Below are positions 10,201 through 43,330 of a stretch of DNA of 64,000 bases, piece by piece; position 1 is the stretch's first letter, and each line of letters begins with the position of its first letter. The notes beneath the pieces are model-generated. The model was given only the letters and a program-made list of their open reading frames with translations, made no database searches and was not told where the DNA came from. The stretch is from NCBI GenBank assembly GCA_007922225.1, contig ML679970.1, forward strand, positions 43,620,323 through 43,684,322, written 5' to 3'. A program made the translations under genes and the position numbers. Origin of the DNA: Emydura subglobosa. Taxonomy: Eukaryota > Chordata > Testudines > Chelidae.

Positions 10201-12257
10201 TGAGAAGAGAAAGACTTGAACAGCAGGTGTTTTTTACAAGGGAAGGAAGCTGCTACAAGGAAAGAGGATATTCAGTTACCAGGGTTATTTGTCTGGCAGT
10301 CAAGAGAAACTCAGAAATAAGACTTCCCACAGAGAATCACAGCAACCAACAAGTTACACTAGCCCCTTGTACAGAATCTTAGTTCGGGTCACAATAAAAA
10401 CTGCTCTTTTACCAAGTGGCTCAAAAGGAGAGAGAGCCTGTGGCAGCTGGACACACTTAGCGTGAGTGGCCTCTCCCCATTTTAGTGTAAAAGTAAGTTT
10501 CAATTTAACACCTACAAATCAGCACCTGCAAAAAGGTATCTTTAAATCTGCATATTGATGGACTTAATCCCCATTTCCTTTCGTCTCAGAGTGTTAAAAG
10601 TACAGGATCAGATACTGGCTCACTTTGATTTTGGGCAAGCTGACTTCAGCTCTGCCTCAGTTTTTTCATCCATAAAATGGGGAAATGAGGTATCTACCCA
10701 CCTCACGGTGGCATTGTGGGACTTGAGTATTCAAAAAGCACTTGGAGATCTTTCAATCAAAAATGCCATATTAGAAAATTTTACAACATCTATTAAAACA
10801 AATTAAGTGTTTTTTTACTGCTTTTGAATATAAGGCACTCAATCTGCCTAGCTCCAATCAGCACTAGCTAGTCAAGAACCATACAGCATTTCCCACATTG
10901 CTCAGTTTTGGGTTGCACTGGCAGAACTGCACCCCTTCCATTACTACAGTCTTCAGACCCAGCACAGCTCTGCCAAGGCACTTCAGTGCCGATCTGCAGC
11001 CCCTCTGTCATTCCTGTGCTCCCAACACACAATTACACCAATGCATCTCAAAGCCAACCACCGAACCTTCTGCTATTTTAGTCCTGCATCTCTCTCAAAT
11101 GGGAAAAGCTTGATTTTTAGAAGCCTGTACTACAGAGATGACCAACTAAGGCCTGGTCTACACTAGAGAGTTGTGTCAACCAAAGTCAGCTTTAGTCAAC
11201 AAAACAGAGGTGGTGTACGCACTGCAACCAACCCCCCAGCCGACAACTGCCCTGTTTTTTCAACAAAATGAAAACCACCTTGACCAGGTGCAGAGCTTTT
11301 GTTAGCTTAGTTAGGATGAAGTAATGTCAATATAGAAACTACATCCCCCCTTTACATCAGAGGTCAGGCTGTCATTCTTGCAAGTTTCACCATAGGCAGC
11401 TGATTCCCGTTCCCAGCTGGGAAAGGGAGGAGAAGTCCAGGTTGCTGATCTCTGCTCAGAGCTGGGACCAGGGATGGAAGTCAGGATGCTTCTCCACCTG
11501 CTCCCCACCCTTAGCCGTGAAATTGACATGGCTACCCAGTCTGGCAAAGAGCTGGGAGAGGAGAAGCCCCAGAAGGCTTCCCCAGCTGGGACCTGGGGGG
11601 CAGGCAGTCCACAGGTAGCCGGGGAGCCTGTGGGCTCCCAGGAGGGAACTGAGAGACAAGGCTCTCAGCTCCCCGCACTGCCCCTTAGGTGGGTGAAAGT
11701 GCTTCTGTTGAGGACGCACTCCACCGATCCAAGGAGGGTAATGCGGACATCAGCCATACAGCCGTGGCTATAAGTTGACCTTTGTTAGGTCAACTTATTT
11801 TTTAAGCATAGACAAGGCCCAAGTTCTCTGTCAACCCTCCCTTTCAAAAAGCAAGAAGGATCAGCCAGCCACAAGGTGCATGGCTTTGAATGTCTCCCTT
11901 CATCTAGACCCCCCTCAACTGTAACATGTGCGAACAGCAGGACTGGGGAGGAGGAGGCGGAAGAGTTCAGAGACGGAGATGCAGAAAGACTAGACAGCAG
12001 CTCGCTCATCAGCCCCAGCCCCATCACAAGACCCAGAGCCTGGAGAGGCACGTCCTCCGTCTCCCCAGAGTCACCGGCTTCACCACCAGACACATCAGCT
12101 CCGCAGCTGAAGGAGATGCGCGTTTCGCCACCGCCTGGCGGGCTGCCCGGTCTACTCACCACTCTCGGTGGAAGGTGTGCCCGCAGTGGACAGCGGCCAC
12201 ATCCCGCTGGTTGTCAAAGAAATCCGAGCAGATGGTGCAGTGGGCACGGATCGGCAT
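1684..12257 (-). CDS. TRAIP: TRAIP, RING E3 ubiquitin ligase (5' part: coding exons 1-4, gene continues beyond left edge)
   Basis: TRAIP is a nuclear RING-type E3 ligase. It ubiquitinates the CMG helicase and DNA-protein crosslinks during replication stress and mitosis. Four exons join in phase (98+58+84+40 nt) to give residues 1-93 plus one base of codon 94. The RING-H2 finger is complete: C7, C10, C25, H27, H30, C33, C46, C49. After it come a stretch closely matching the conserved family sequence (INKLFFDVALEE) and the start of the coiled coil (NELDKVKAQLSMK). All introns are GT-AG. The ATG at 12257 gives the family N-terminus MPIRA. The rest of the coiled coil and the C-terminal PIP box must lie left of base 1. 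CAMKV follows upstream in the same orientation, as in mammals. Identity rests on recalled family sequence; the exon joins are read directly. Confidence 0.95.
2380..3440 (+). mobile_element. Degraded CR1/L3-type LINE relic with an internal insertion
   Basis: Near 2410-2510 the sequence follows the reverse-transcriptase region of CR1-group LINEs (GGGAGTACCACAGGGATCAG then TTCATTAATGATCTGGAGAAGG). At 2800-2905 it follows the block before the LINE 3' end (AGGAATTCAGAGAAGAGCGA). At 3240-3400 come the AACAAGAAAAGCTTCCCAACAGTGAGAG block and its tail. Roughly 3040-3240 is foreign AT-rich DNA with short inverted-repeat character. Frames are broken throughout. Confidence 0.6.
4240..4274. repeat. (AC)n microsatellite
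   Basis: An uninterrupted run of about 17 AC units, preceded by a CT/CA-rich stretch from about 4220. It lies in TRAIP intron 3. Confidence 0.97.
4789..6545 (+). mobile_element. Old CR1-family LINE (reverse-transcriptase part to 3' end), interrupted by a Tigger-like MITE
   Basis: Translation near 4803-4930 gives the CR1 RT entry block (DIKQLLKLDILKSAGPNDLH). GGGTCCTGCAGGGATCAGATC and the INKER-like RT blocks follow at 5370-5480. The 3' UTR ends GGTCAGATTAGATGATCACAATAGCCCCTTCTGG then CTTGGAATCTATGA at 6490-6541. Many stops and indels show it is dead. About 5959-6175 is a later Tigger-like insertion. Confidence 0.85.
5959..6175 (-). mobile_element. Tigger-like (Tc1/mariner group) MITE, partial
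   Basis: Starts CAGTAGAATCTCAAAGATAC with TA immediately before it. It then carries AGAGTTACGAACTGACGGGTCAACC and CCGGAAGTAAGCAGTCAGGCAGCAGCAG. The same family appears in the opposite orientation at 37599-37850. The far inverted repeat is lost. It sits inside the older CR1 copy. Confidence 0.65.
7195..7278 (-). CDS. TRAIP: TRAIP coding exon 3
   Basis: 84 nt (28 codons, phase 0 on both sides) between CTCATCTAG and GTATTC. Encodes VSKRHIINKLFFDVALEEQT followed by SLDAESLQ, residues 53-80. It matches the family block VGKRTIINKLFFDLAQEEE just after the RING. Confidence 0.93.
8055..8345 (+). mobile_element. MIR/CORE-type SINE
   Basis: Contains ACTGGGACTCAGGAGAGCTGGGTTCGGTTCCTGG and GTCACTGAATCTCTGTGCCTTGGTTCC, then the 3' block GCAGCGCCCTGCACAATGGAGTCCTGATCTCAGCTGG. 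This is the layout of amniote MIR-like SINEs. A C-run of about 14 bases interrupts it at 8217-8230. Confidence 0.75.
8755..8812 (-). CDS. TRAIP: TRAIP coding exon 2 (second half of RING)
   Basis: 58 nt between CTCAG and GTAAATCC. Completes Cys33 and encodes LVQWFDTAPSRTCPQCRIQ, ending at residue 52. It supplies the last RING ligands C46 and C49. The motif QWF-TAPSRTCPQCRIQ is nearly invariant in TRAIP. Confidence 0.95.
9160..9392 (+). mobile_element. CR1 LINE 3' end, 5'-truncated
   Basis: Carries the C-terminal ORF2 block (GGTGAAGCACTGGAATGGGTTACTCAGGG) and the sauropsid CR1 3' UTR (GGTTGGACTAGGTGACCTCCTGAGGTCCCTTCCAACCCTC), ending in TCTAGGATTCTA. The 5' truncation is usual for CR1. It lies in TRAIP intron 1. 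Confidence 0.92.
9474..9729. mobile_element. hAT MITE with intact 8-bp target-site duplication
   Basis: Inverted termini CAGTGTTTCTCAATTT and CATTTGAGAACCACTG bound a 256-bp non-coding element with an internal T16-18/A run near 9620. The octamer gtatacac flanks it exactly on both sides (9466-9473 and 9730-9737). A perfect duplication means a relatively recent insertion in TRAIP intron 1. Confidence 0.9.
10605..10800 (+). mobile_element. MIR-like SINE fragment
   Basis: Shows GCTCTGCCTCAGTTTTTTCATCCATAAAATGGGG, the conserved MIR centre, then CCACCTCACGGTGGCATTGTGGGACTTGAG and AAAAGCACTTGGAGATC of the 3' part. Confidence 0.75.
11150..11819. mobile_element. MITE with GGCCTGGTCTACACT termini, probably hAT-like
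   Basis: Left end GGCCTGGTCTACACT and right end AGCATAGACAAGGCC are inverted with 12 of 15 bases paired. Subterminal GTTAGGTCAACTTATTTTTTAAGC resembles many sauropsid 'TCTACACT' MITEs. No clear target duplication is visible. The GC-rich centre (about 11400-11750) may be foreign. Confidence 0.55.
12160..12257 (-). CDS. TRAIP: TRAIP coding exon 1
   Basis: Encodes residues 1-32 plus two bases of codon 33. It begins MPIRAHCTICSDFFDNQRDV and ends TFHRE. It carries RING ligands C7, C10, C25, H27 and H30. The donor is TG|GTGAGT. The next RING ligand, Cys33, is split by the intron (TG|T). The start lies in CpG-rich DNA. An upstream out-of-frame ATG at 12439 opens a reading frame that overlaps the TRAIP start, and could act as a uORF if the 5' UTR reaches that far. 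Confidence 0.95.
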
Positions 12258-12780
12258 CCTCTATGGGGCCGACATGCGGCAGGCCGCCGCAGCTCGGCCG
12301 GGGAAGCGCCTGTCCTGGGCCTGGGCGAGGGGAGAGGAGCACAGCCGCTGCAGAGGGGCCGCCCCCCGCGCGAGTCCCCGACACAGCCTGAGCCGGGCGG
12401 GGCTCTGCCCGGCGGGGGGGGGGCGCGGCCCTTCCACACGGGCGATGGCCCGGCGGGAGCCGGGGGCAGAGGCCGGGCACGCGGGGCGGGGCGGAACTCC
12501 CGGGTGCTGTCCCGCGGGAGCCGCGTCCCGGGCGCCTCAGGCCGGAGACTGCGGGGGCCGCGGCAGGGCGGGAGCTGCCCGGGGGGGAGGGGCAGGCGGC
12601 CTCGCTCTCAGGGCCGGGCCCGGGTGGGGGCGGGGGCTGTGCTGGGCCCGGTCCGACTCCGTAGCGCGTTACCCGATTCAAATTTGGCTCCTTTCCGAGG
12701 TCGCTTCCGGCACGGGCGGGAAATGACGCGCGCGGGAAAAGCGCGAGACCCCGCCCGCCCGCCGCGCTACATGCATCTAA
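12258..12780 (-). promoter_or_regulatory. TRAIP: TRAIP CpG-island promoter and 5' UTR with E2F-like and CHR-like sites
   Basis: GC- and CpG-rich DNA directly upstream of the TRAIP start codon. Two E2F-type motifs read TTTCCCGCCC (12714-12723) and TTTCCCGCGC (12730-12739) on the minus strand. A CHR-like TTTGAA is at 12677-12682. No TATA box is evident. TRAIP expression is known to be E2F-controlled and cell-cycle dependent, which fits these motifs. The transcription start itself cannot be fixed from sequence. Confidence 0.7.
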
Positions 12781-12921
12781 GGGGGCGGGGCCAACTGCCC
12801 CGAACCACTCCTCGGCCTGCGGGCGCTCTGGGGGCGGGGCTAAGAGGAGCAGAGCGAGCTCCCGCCCCGCCCAGGGTCCTAGCGCCGCCGAATCCTGAGC
12901 GGTCGGTGCGGATGGCTGAGG

Positions 12922-13160
12922 GGTGGGGCGGGGCCTGCAGGCTCAGGGGGTGGGGCATATGGGATGGGGCAGGGCTAGTAGACTCGGGGTACGACATGTG
13001 AGGCAGGGTCCACAGACTCAGGGGGTGGGGCATTTGGAATGGGGGCGGGGCCTGTAGTTCTGGAGGTGGGGCATGTGGGATGGGGCGGGGCCTGCAGGCT
13101 CTGGAGGAGGGATTTGGGGTAGGGCGGGGCCTGCAGACTCAAGGGGAGGGGTCTGTGAAG
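12922..13160. repeat. Minisatellite, period about 40 bp, about six GC-box-like units
   Basis: The unit resembles GCGGGGCCTGCAGGCTCAGG followed by GGGTGGGGCAT(A/G)TGGGATGG. The CCT(G)CAG cores recur near 12934, 12973, 13010, 13051, 13091 and 13130, so spacing is 37-41 bp. Units differ by substitutions and small indels. The array lies about 0.65-0.9 kb upstream of the TRAIP ATG and repeats an Sp1-like GGGCGGGGC in most units. Confidence 0.8.
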
Positions 13161-13199
13161 TGCGGCTGGTCTCCTGCTGGGGATAGGGAACCAGAGTCC

Positions 13200-15925
13200 T
13201 CACCTTCCATTACAGGATCCTGTCTCCAGCCCAGCATCTTGTGAGGAAAACCTGGCAACCGTGGCCGGCCATTGACAATGCCACGTTTGCCCAGGTCTGC
13301 AGACAGCCCAACACCCTAGCTCTGGGAGGCGTGAGCTGCCCCCTCCATCTTTGTGGAGATGTTGGTTCTGAAATCTAATGCTGGTGATTTGGCTAGCAAT
13401 TCCAACTGTCCCACGACCCATCATTTTAGTGCTCAGGAGGACTCCCCTGACTTTGTCGGCACCTGAAATCCCAGCTGACTCTTACTCAACCACCAAGACC
13501 ACCAGCTCCCCCCGACACACGGTCCATCCCTCTCACATTTGTAATGACATGGCATTTGCTTAACACCTGAATAAGTGTGCAGGCTCTGACTTCCTGACCT
13601 AACAGCCTGAGCATCAGTCCTGCATTTGGATCCGCTAGCATGGGCACAGGGGGTCTGCACTAGTGGATCTGATTGCAGGATTCGGGGCTAAATAAAGCCC
13701 TGCATAAAGTGACACAAGGAAATGAGAATAGCAACGAGGACAAAACAGGGCCAGAACCCCGAGAGCATGGATTGCTCAGAGAGGAATGGACGTCTCAGGT
13801 TGGGCTACTGAGTGTGATATTTTGTCTTCACTTTCATGAAGACAGCAAAGCAGAGAGAAAAGTGCAATGGCCAGGGAGGCTGGTCATCCAGGCCCAACAA
13901 GGAGGCAAGCAAAATCCCAGCCTGTGAACCACTTCATTACATAATGTCACCACTGCAGCACAGGCGGCTTTAGCAGACCGGACTGTGCGAGGGAAACCAG
14001 TGTGGCAGAGGGTTCTGGGGCGGGCCGCCAAGGGAGGAGGAAGAAGAGAAGAAGCTTGCAGGGGAGGGGATGTGTTGGGGAAGTTGTTAGAGTTGCATGC
14101 TACATGCAATGTATCACATGAGTATGGAGCGCACTAAGGATATATTTGGCCCTGGCTAGCCTCACGGGATGGACTGAACCAGAATGGGCTGCGGCACAAT
14201 CCAGCGACTTCTCTGGTGTCTCCAGCAATTACTGTGAATCTACACCTCAATTCATCAAGTTTATAGCCTTTCTGGCTGGGAAGTAAAGCTTCCAATGTGA
14301 CTTGGTGCAGAACTGGCTGTACGGGTCTGTTCTAGGGGTTCGTAAATCATTATCATCTGGGGTGTCATTAAGTTGCAGAGTTAACGGTTTAATTAGTTAA
14401 CATTTTAGCAGGAACAGCTAGCTACTCCAGGCCTGCGGCTGGAACTGGAGTATGGCATGTGGAATATGCAGGAACCAATTCACCCAGGACTGGAATGCAG
14501 CCACTTTTGGGGTGGAACAGCACACAGCAAAACTATAAGCAATGAGACAGGAAGAGCAGAATACCATGTCCCATTGAAACTCGGGAGGAGGAGGAGAGAT
14601 TTGGAGAGTAGAATGCAGCTGCTAAATTGGAATTTGGTCAGTGCAACCCTGTTTATACTGTGAACAGGCCATGAGATCTATAATGACCACAGCTGATCAG
14701 GACCTTAGCTTCAGGACCCTAACAGAGGTCACTTCAATGCCTACAGCACCCTGTTCAGGCAGGGGTCTTGCTAGACACTCCCTACTGAGCCACCCCCACT
14801 ATCTCCTGGAGGGATTTTCTCAGAAGTCATCCAGACATGTTCCAACCTACTCAACACTGCTGAGATAGGCAGATACCAACCTGGGCTCAGGGCTGCAGTC
14901 CCTGAACCCGGCATCCACACAGAACTCATGCGGCCTGGGTAGACCGTGCCGTCTGAAGAGCACGTGAATGATTGGACAGGCTTCGAGACACAGTGCAATG
15001 AACAGCAATTCCAGTGGGCCATAGGAGGAGTTATACTGGGCTCTGCATGGAAAAGATTGGGGCAGGAGAGCTTCAGAAAAGCTTCATCTCATCCGCTTGC
15101 CTTGTGTCGAATCAGGCATCACTTGCCGTGTCAGCATTCTCCCAAAGACAGGGTTTGAAAGGGCCACTCGCCCTGCCCGTGTAGGATGTGTCCCTTTCAT
15201 CGCTGGGACCTTGGCTTTCAGAATCGCAGTTTCTCCGAGTCTGCCAACGCCACCCGCATGGCTCCCCGCGGCTGTCCGCAGAGGGCTCCAGCTGTAGCGT
15301 GCCGTCTCAATGGTTGGGGACTATTGTCTCTCAGGTGCCAGGAGATCCCGACAAGCCATCCTGCTTCCCACAGACCCGCCTACGAAGCATCATGGGGACC
15401 AGTGCAAAGGATTCTGGGAAACATCTGAAGAGGGGAGGCGTGGGAGTAGCTCATACTCCTTTTTTAATCCCATTTCCTTGCCACCCCACGAGGCCTCTGT
15501 GCCCCATTGCATGAGATCAGTGACTGTTAGGGGATCTGTTCCTCATCCCTGAAGCATGCAGGGGTTATTAGGTGGGGTCCCATTCTTTACAACCCACCTT
15601 TGTCCCCTTCCTAGTGCCATGCCATGGCCCAGGGCTGTGAGGGGAGTCACTGCCCGGCCAGAGATGCTGGTTTTCTTAGGCTTATTCCCAGCTGAGTTTT
15701 CCAGCCTCTACTTACTCCATCCCTCATTCCTTTCAGCCCCCAGAGCGTTTGTGTCCCACCCACTCTCCCTGGCTCAGCTCGGTGGCACAGTGGCATGCAC
15801 CGCAGCTGGCTGGGGGGATCTGCCCCTGGCACCAGCCTGGTGCGTGAACTCGCCCCTAGAAGGGCAGCGCTGAGCAGCAGGGCAGACAAAGAGACAGAGC
15901 AGGGGTGGCTGGTGCTTTCTTGGTT
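13200..15925. other. Intergenic DNA between TRAIP promoter and CAMKV 3' end
   Basis: About 2.7 kb with no exon, RNA gene or repeat that can be identified with confidence. Short open frames here have no recognisable composition or motif. Confidence 0.6.
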
Positions 15926-18748
15926 TGTCCTCAGAAGGTCTTTATTTGCCAGTGGTACAGTGCAGCGATCACAGAGTGGGCGTGGTGGAAATAAAAGTTT
16001 CATCGACCGAACTCAACCCTACATACATGCAGCTTTGAATCAAGGAGGGGAAAGGAAAGCCAGAGTGGCGGGAGTGCAGTCCAGAAAACCGCAGGCTGGG
16101 AGGGCCCTGGGGCAGGCCCCGGGGTAGAAGACCTTATTGATGGCAGATCAACCCCACAGGCCCTTCACAGCAGGACTGGGGCTTCCTTCCTGTGTTCCTT
16201 TTGGGGCCAGGGGAAGGGGGCACTGAGAGCTGAAGGGCCAGGCCTGACCCCGGGGGTGTAGCTGAAGGGCCCTCGTCAAGTGAGCGGAGCTGGGTTCTCA
16301 TCCAGATTGTTCTCCCCTACCCTCCAAAGAACTGATGGCAGCGCGGCAAGCACCCTGCATCCAGGAGCAGGCAGCAAGCCCGTCCAAAGCTGCTGTGGGG
16401 TCTACGTCTAGGCCTTTGAGCTGGAGCATAGGGAGGCGTTGTGCCAGTTCAGCCGGCCCACCGAGGCTCCCACAGTTGTGACCATAGAGTGGAGGTGCAT
16501 CTAACCAGCGCCCAGTGGCTGATTCGCTGGAGCACTGGAGCAGGGGAGGGACAGATCCTGCTCCAAGCTCTAGACCGTGCATCCCACCAGCATGCAATGT
16601 TTCTGGAGTCCTCTGGAGCCCTCATGAGGTTTCACATGGGATGCTCCGGACTGCAGTATGGTGGTGGGCAATCTGGACCGTGGGTTGGCAAGCACGTGGT
16701 GTGATCTAGGATAAGAGCTTCACAAGCTGGATGCTTGAGGTGCCCTAGAGCTGCTAGGAGCTCTCCTCTTGGATGATCTAGAACCTTCCCAAGTGCTCTA
16801 GAACATTTGGTTGGTAAAATCTGTTTTTGTCAATGGCAAGTGACTCAGGAAACAAGGCAAATCTTCTCTTGCACAAGGGTAGGACCCGAGACTCAGCCTA
16901 TCAGCAGCTGAAACCAATCCAGTTCCACTGCCATGTCCCCAAACAGACCAGCACAAAACAAGCCCAGAGCAAGTCTACTGGGGCAGGGCTGGTTCCATGT
17001 GTGGGGCACTAGGGTGGGGCTGGAGACGGAACCGGGCCAGGCCTCTGCTACAGTTCTGCACTGGGCTGGCCTTACAGGTGGGCGCTGTGGTTGAGGGTGG
17101 GGGGTGCCATGGTGAAGAGGCAAGGAGTGGGGCAGGCCTGGGTGCGAGGCCGTGGATGGGAGCTCAGGGCAATGGGGGATGTGCACGACCATCCCACAAC
17201 CAGGGGTGGGAGGGAGGGGAGGGGCTCCTTGTGCACATGTCAAACATCCCATCTCCCTGGATCTGCTTTGTTCCACATTTGTACCGGGCCATGCTGATTG
17301 ACAGCCTTGCTGTCCAATCAGTGCTCATCCCCGCTCTAACACGATAAAACGTGCACTGCTAGTGGCTGATCCAGGGCGGGGGAGCCAAAATACAAGTTCG
17401 CCCCGGGCGCCATTCTCCGCAAACTGTCAGCTCAGGGTGGAGGCAAGGGACCACAACCCTGCAGGGGGGCCGCGGTCCATAACTAGAGTCAAGGAAGCCC
17501 CTCTTGGATTGGATGGGCCCCGGGCCTTGGATGTAGCCGAGGGAGATTCAGGATGCCACTCAATGCCTACTGGACGGGGTGAGCAGCGGGGATGAAGACA
17601 GGTGTGCAGCCCCGTGTGGCCAGTTGCTGCCATTACAGCTGGGAGGAGACACACAGGCCACTCGCTCTGCAAATCACTGCTGGGGCTAGCCCCAAAGCGC
17701 CAAGCAAACGCAACGGGAGCCCATGGGCAGGGGAGGAGAGTCCCACTAGGGCCAGCGATCACTTTATCTGGTGTCCTGCCCTAGGGTGGCTGAATCTCAC
17801 CCCCACCCAGTGAATGCACCCAGTATGCAGACACACTTGTTCACCCATGGATACATGTGTATCCCCCCCCAGATACTCATTCACACACATCAAGGCACAA
17901 TCACCTAGACACACATGGACACGCACCAATGCCCCCCATATGGAGATATGTACACTGCAGTGGACACAGCACGTAAAGGCAGCTGTACGCACATGCACAC
18001 ACACTCGCACATGACACACACACACGCACTGGGGACGGACACACAACTGGATCTGTGCCCAGGCCCCCCCCCTCGATGGGCCTGGATGAAAACCCACCTG
18101 TGCATGGACACACCAATGGGGGTGAATACTGCCTGCATCCTAGTGAGCCACATCTCCCACAACACACACACATTGTCTGCTGCACACAGAGACAATGCGT
18201 CTAGGCTGTGCACACATATCCCTGGGCATCATCTTGGGAGCCCCCAGCCTCTCTCTGGCCCTTCCTTTCCCTCTCACAAGCGCAGCAGAGAACTCACTCC
18301 CAGAGGAGGGTGGTTCTGTTGGATCCTGACGTGCCAGCTTCCCCTGGTCCGGCCCAGCAATGGGGATGAGGTGGTGGGCGAGTGACTGGACACACTGAGG
18401 GTGCATGGGAGCAGCCTCCAGTGAGGAAAGGAAACCAACAAAGCCACCAAAGAAGACAGAGAAAAGCAAAGCAAAGGGGGAGCGAGAGAACTCCATGCAA
18501 GGGGCTCGGCTTCTGCGTCTGTCTGTCCATCTGGGCCTACCGGGTCGCTCCAGGCTCAGCAACGTAGAAAATAGAGGCTCTCTGCGGAGGCCAGTGGGGC
18601 AGACAGAGTCAGACAGACAGGCACACAGCAGGGACGGATGGGGCCCCGCTCCGAAGGCCGGGACGGGGAGCCAGGGGAGGTTTGGATACCATGCCGGTGA
18701 CTATGTACAACGAGAGGTCCAGCGCTGCCCCCACCCCGGCCCTCCTGC
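15926..18748 (-). other. CAMKV: Probable CAMKV 3' UTR, including a TG-rich tract
   Basis: Lies between the CAMKV stop codon and the AATAAA at 15941. The stretch 17815-18190 is rich in degenerate CA on the plus strand, so TG on the transcript, with repeated ACACACAC and GGACACAC blocks. No exon of another gene is recognised. The extent is inferred. Confidence 0.45.
15941..15946 (-). terminator. CAMKV: Likely CAMKV polyadenylation signal (AATAAA)
   Basis: The minus strand reads GGCAAATAAAGACCTTCTGAGG. It is the best AATAAA in the CAMKV sense direction between the stop codon (18749) and the TRAIP promoter. It implies a 3' UTR of about 2.8 kb. No strong GU-rich element follows, so another site is possible. 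Confidence 0.5.
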
Positions 18749-41996
<23,248 letters not shown>

Positions 41997-43124
41997 TGCC
42001 AGGCCCGGTACTGGAAGGCAAAGAAGCAGAGAGTTAGATTTCCATATTTCAAATAGCCTCTCGAATCTGCCACTTCGCCAGATTGCTTTACTCCGTGCCT
42101 TCCTGGGTCCCGATATGCTCAGTGGTACACGTGGCTGCTGAGACTCCATGACAGTTTTTTTTAAGTAGCATTCATGCCACCTCTAAGGATTTACTTCCTT
42201 TGAATTTAACTTTTTCCTGTTTGATCAGCCTCCTTATTAAATTGACATTTCCCTTTCTGAAGCTTAGTGTTACTGGGTCACTTTTTGGTGTCCTGCCTGC
42301 CCCTTAGGTTGTCAAACCTAATTCGGTTGTGGTCTCTATAGCTTAATGGCACTATAACTCGGCTACTGTCACTTCTTGAATGAACTCCTCTGTGTTATTG
42401 AGCTCAGCCGCTCTCCTCACGCACTTTACACCAAGCTAGTCCATGAAGCGATTGCTTAACACGTCGAGAAATGGTTTTTTTCTAATCTTGGTCCCATTTC
42501 ACTAGTTTCTAAGTGGGTATCTGAGATCCTCTGCATTCCCATTTTGTCCGATTTCGCTGCCTCCTTGATCTCTTTCAACCCTGTGCACTCAATTTCCTGT
42601 TCTTGGTGGTAGCATCTTTGAAGGTGCAGACTAACTTATTGCTTAAGACTTGATTTTTCTGAGGGCTCAAAAGTCCACCCCCAACCTCCGACTGCCTAGA
42701 AATTTGCTATGCCTCATGAGGACTCGTGGGAGGGAGTCCAAATCCAGGGTCAATTTGTGCATGGGGTTTCCAAGACACATCCCAAAATTATCACATTACA
42801 TCAAAGCGTTTATGGTTCTTATAACATTTTTGCACACACCTGGGACTCAAACTATTGCACTGACCCTCCCTCCGCACTGATCTCGCCCGCTCAGGATTGC
42901 TCACAGCTGGTGTCTGGCCCCTACTGCCCCTTCAGGAAAGCAACATTTCCAAAGCGTCGTGGGGCGAGAGATCTCCAAGGCGCCTGGGCGACAAGCGAAG
43001 GCGAGTGGTCGGAGTGCGTGCTGCAGGACTGCTGCCCCTACAGGTTGACGATGAGTTCAAGGATTACCCTCTGCAGATTTCTAAGTGTGCCGGCTGTGTG
43101 TATTCCATCTCTGCCTGCATCCTG

Positions 43125-43145
43125 CGTGTGTGTGTGTGTGTGTGT
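43125..43145. repeat. (TG)n microsatellite
   Basis: About ten TG units, followed by a G-rich stretch. Confidence 0.9.
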
Positions 43146-43249
43146 TTGGGTGGGGGTGTCATGCAGCTTCTTTCACGCAGGAGCAAAGCTTTTTAATTAA
43201 GGACTGAAATTTCCAAGCAGTCTAAAATCCACATGCACAGTCAGATGGT

Positions 43250-43330
43250 TTTCCTAGACCCATAGGGTTAGAAAGGACTGCAAGGGTTATCTAGTCTAAT
43301 CCCCTGCCTCCTCAGGGCCAGAAGTAGAGG
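43250..43330 (-). mobile_element. CR1-type LINE 3' end fragment
   Basis: TTCCTAGACCCATAGGGTTAGAAAGGACTGCAAGGGTTATCTAGTC reads as the reverse complement of a CR1 3' UTR. Confidence 0.65.

Noticed and set aside
11926..12726. 266-codon plus-strand open frame over the TRAIP exon 1 region
   Set aside because: It is antisense to TRAIP exon 1 in CpG-island DNA, overlaps other long frames on both strands and shows no domain. GC bias explains it.
17814..18385. His/Thr-rich frames at 17.8-18.4 kb
   Set aside because: They come from degenerate CA-rich sequence in the probable CAMKV 3' UTR.
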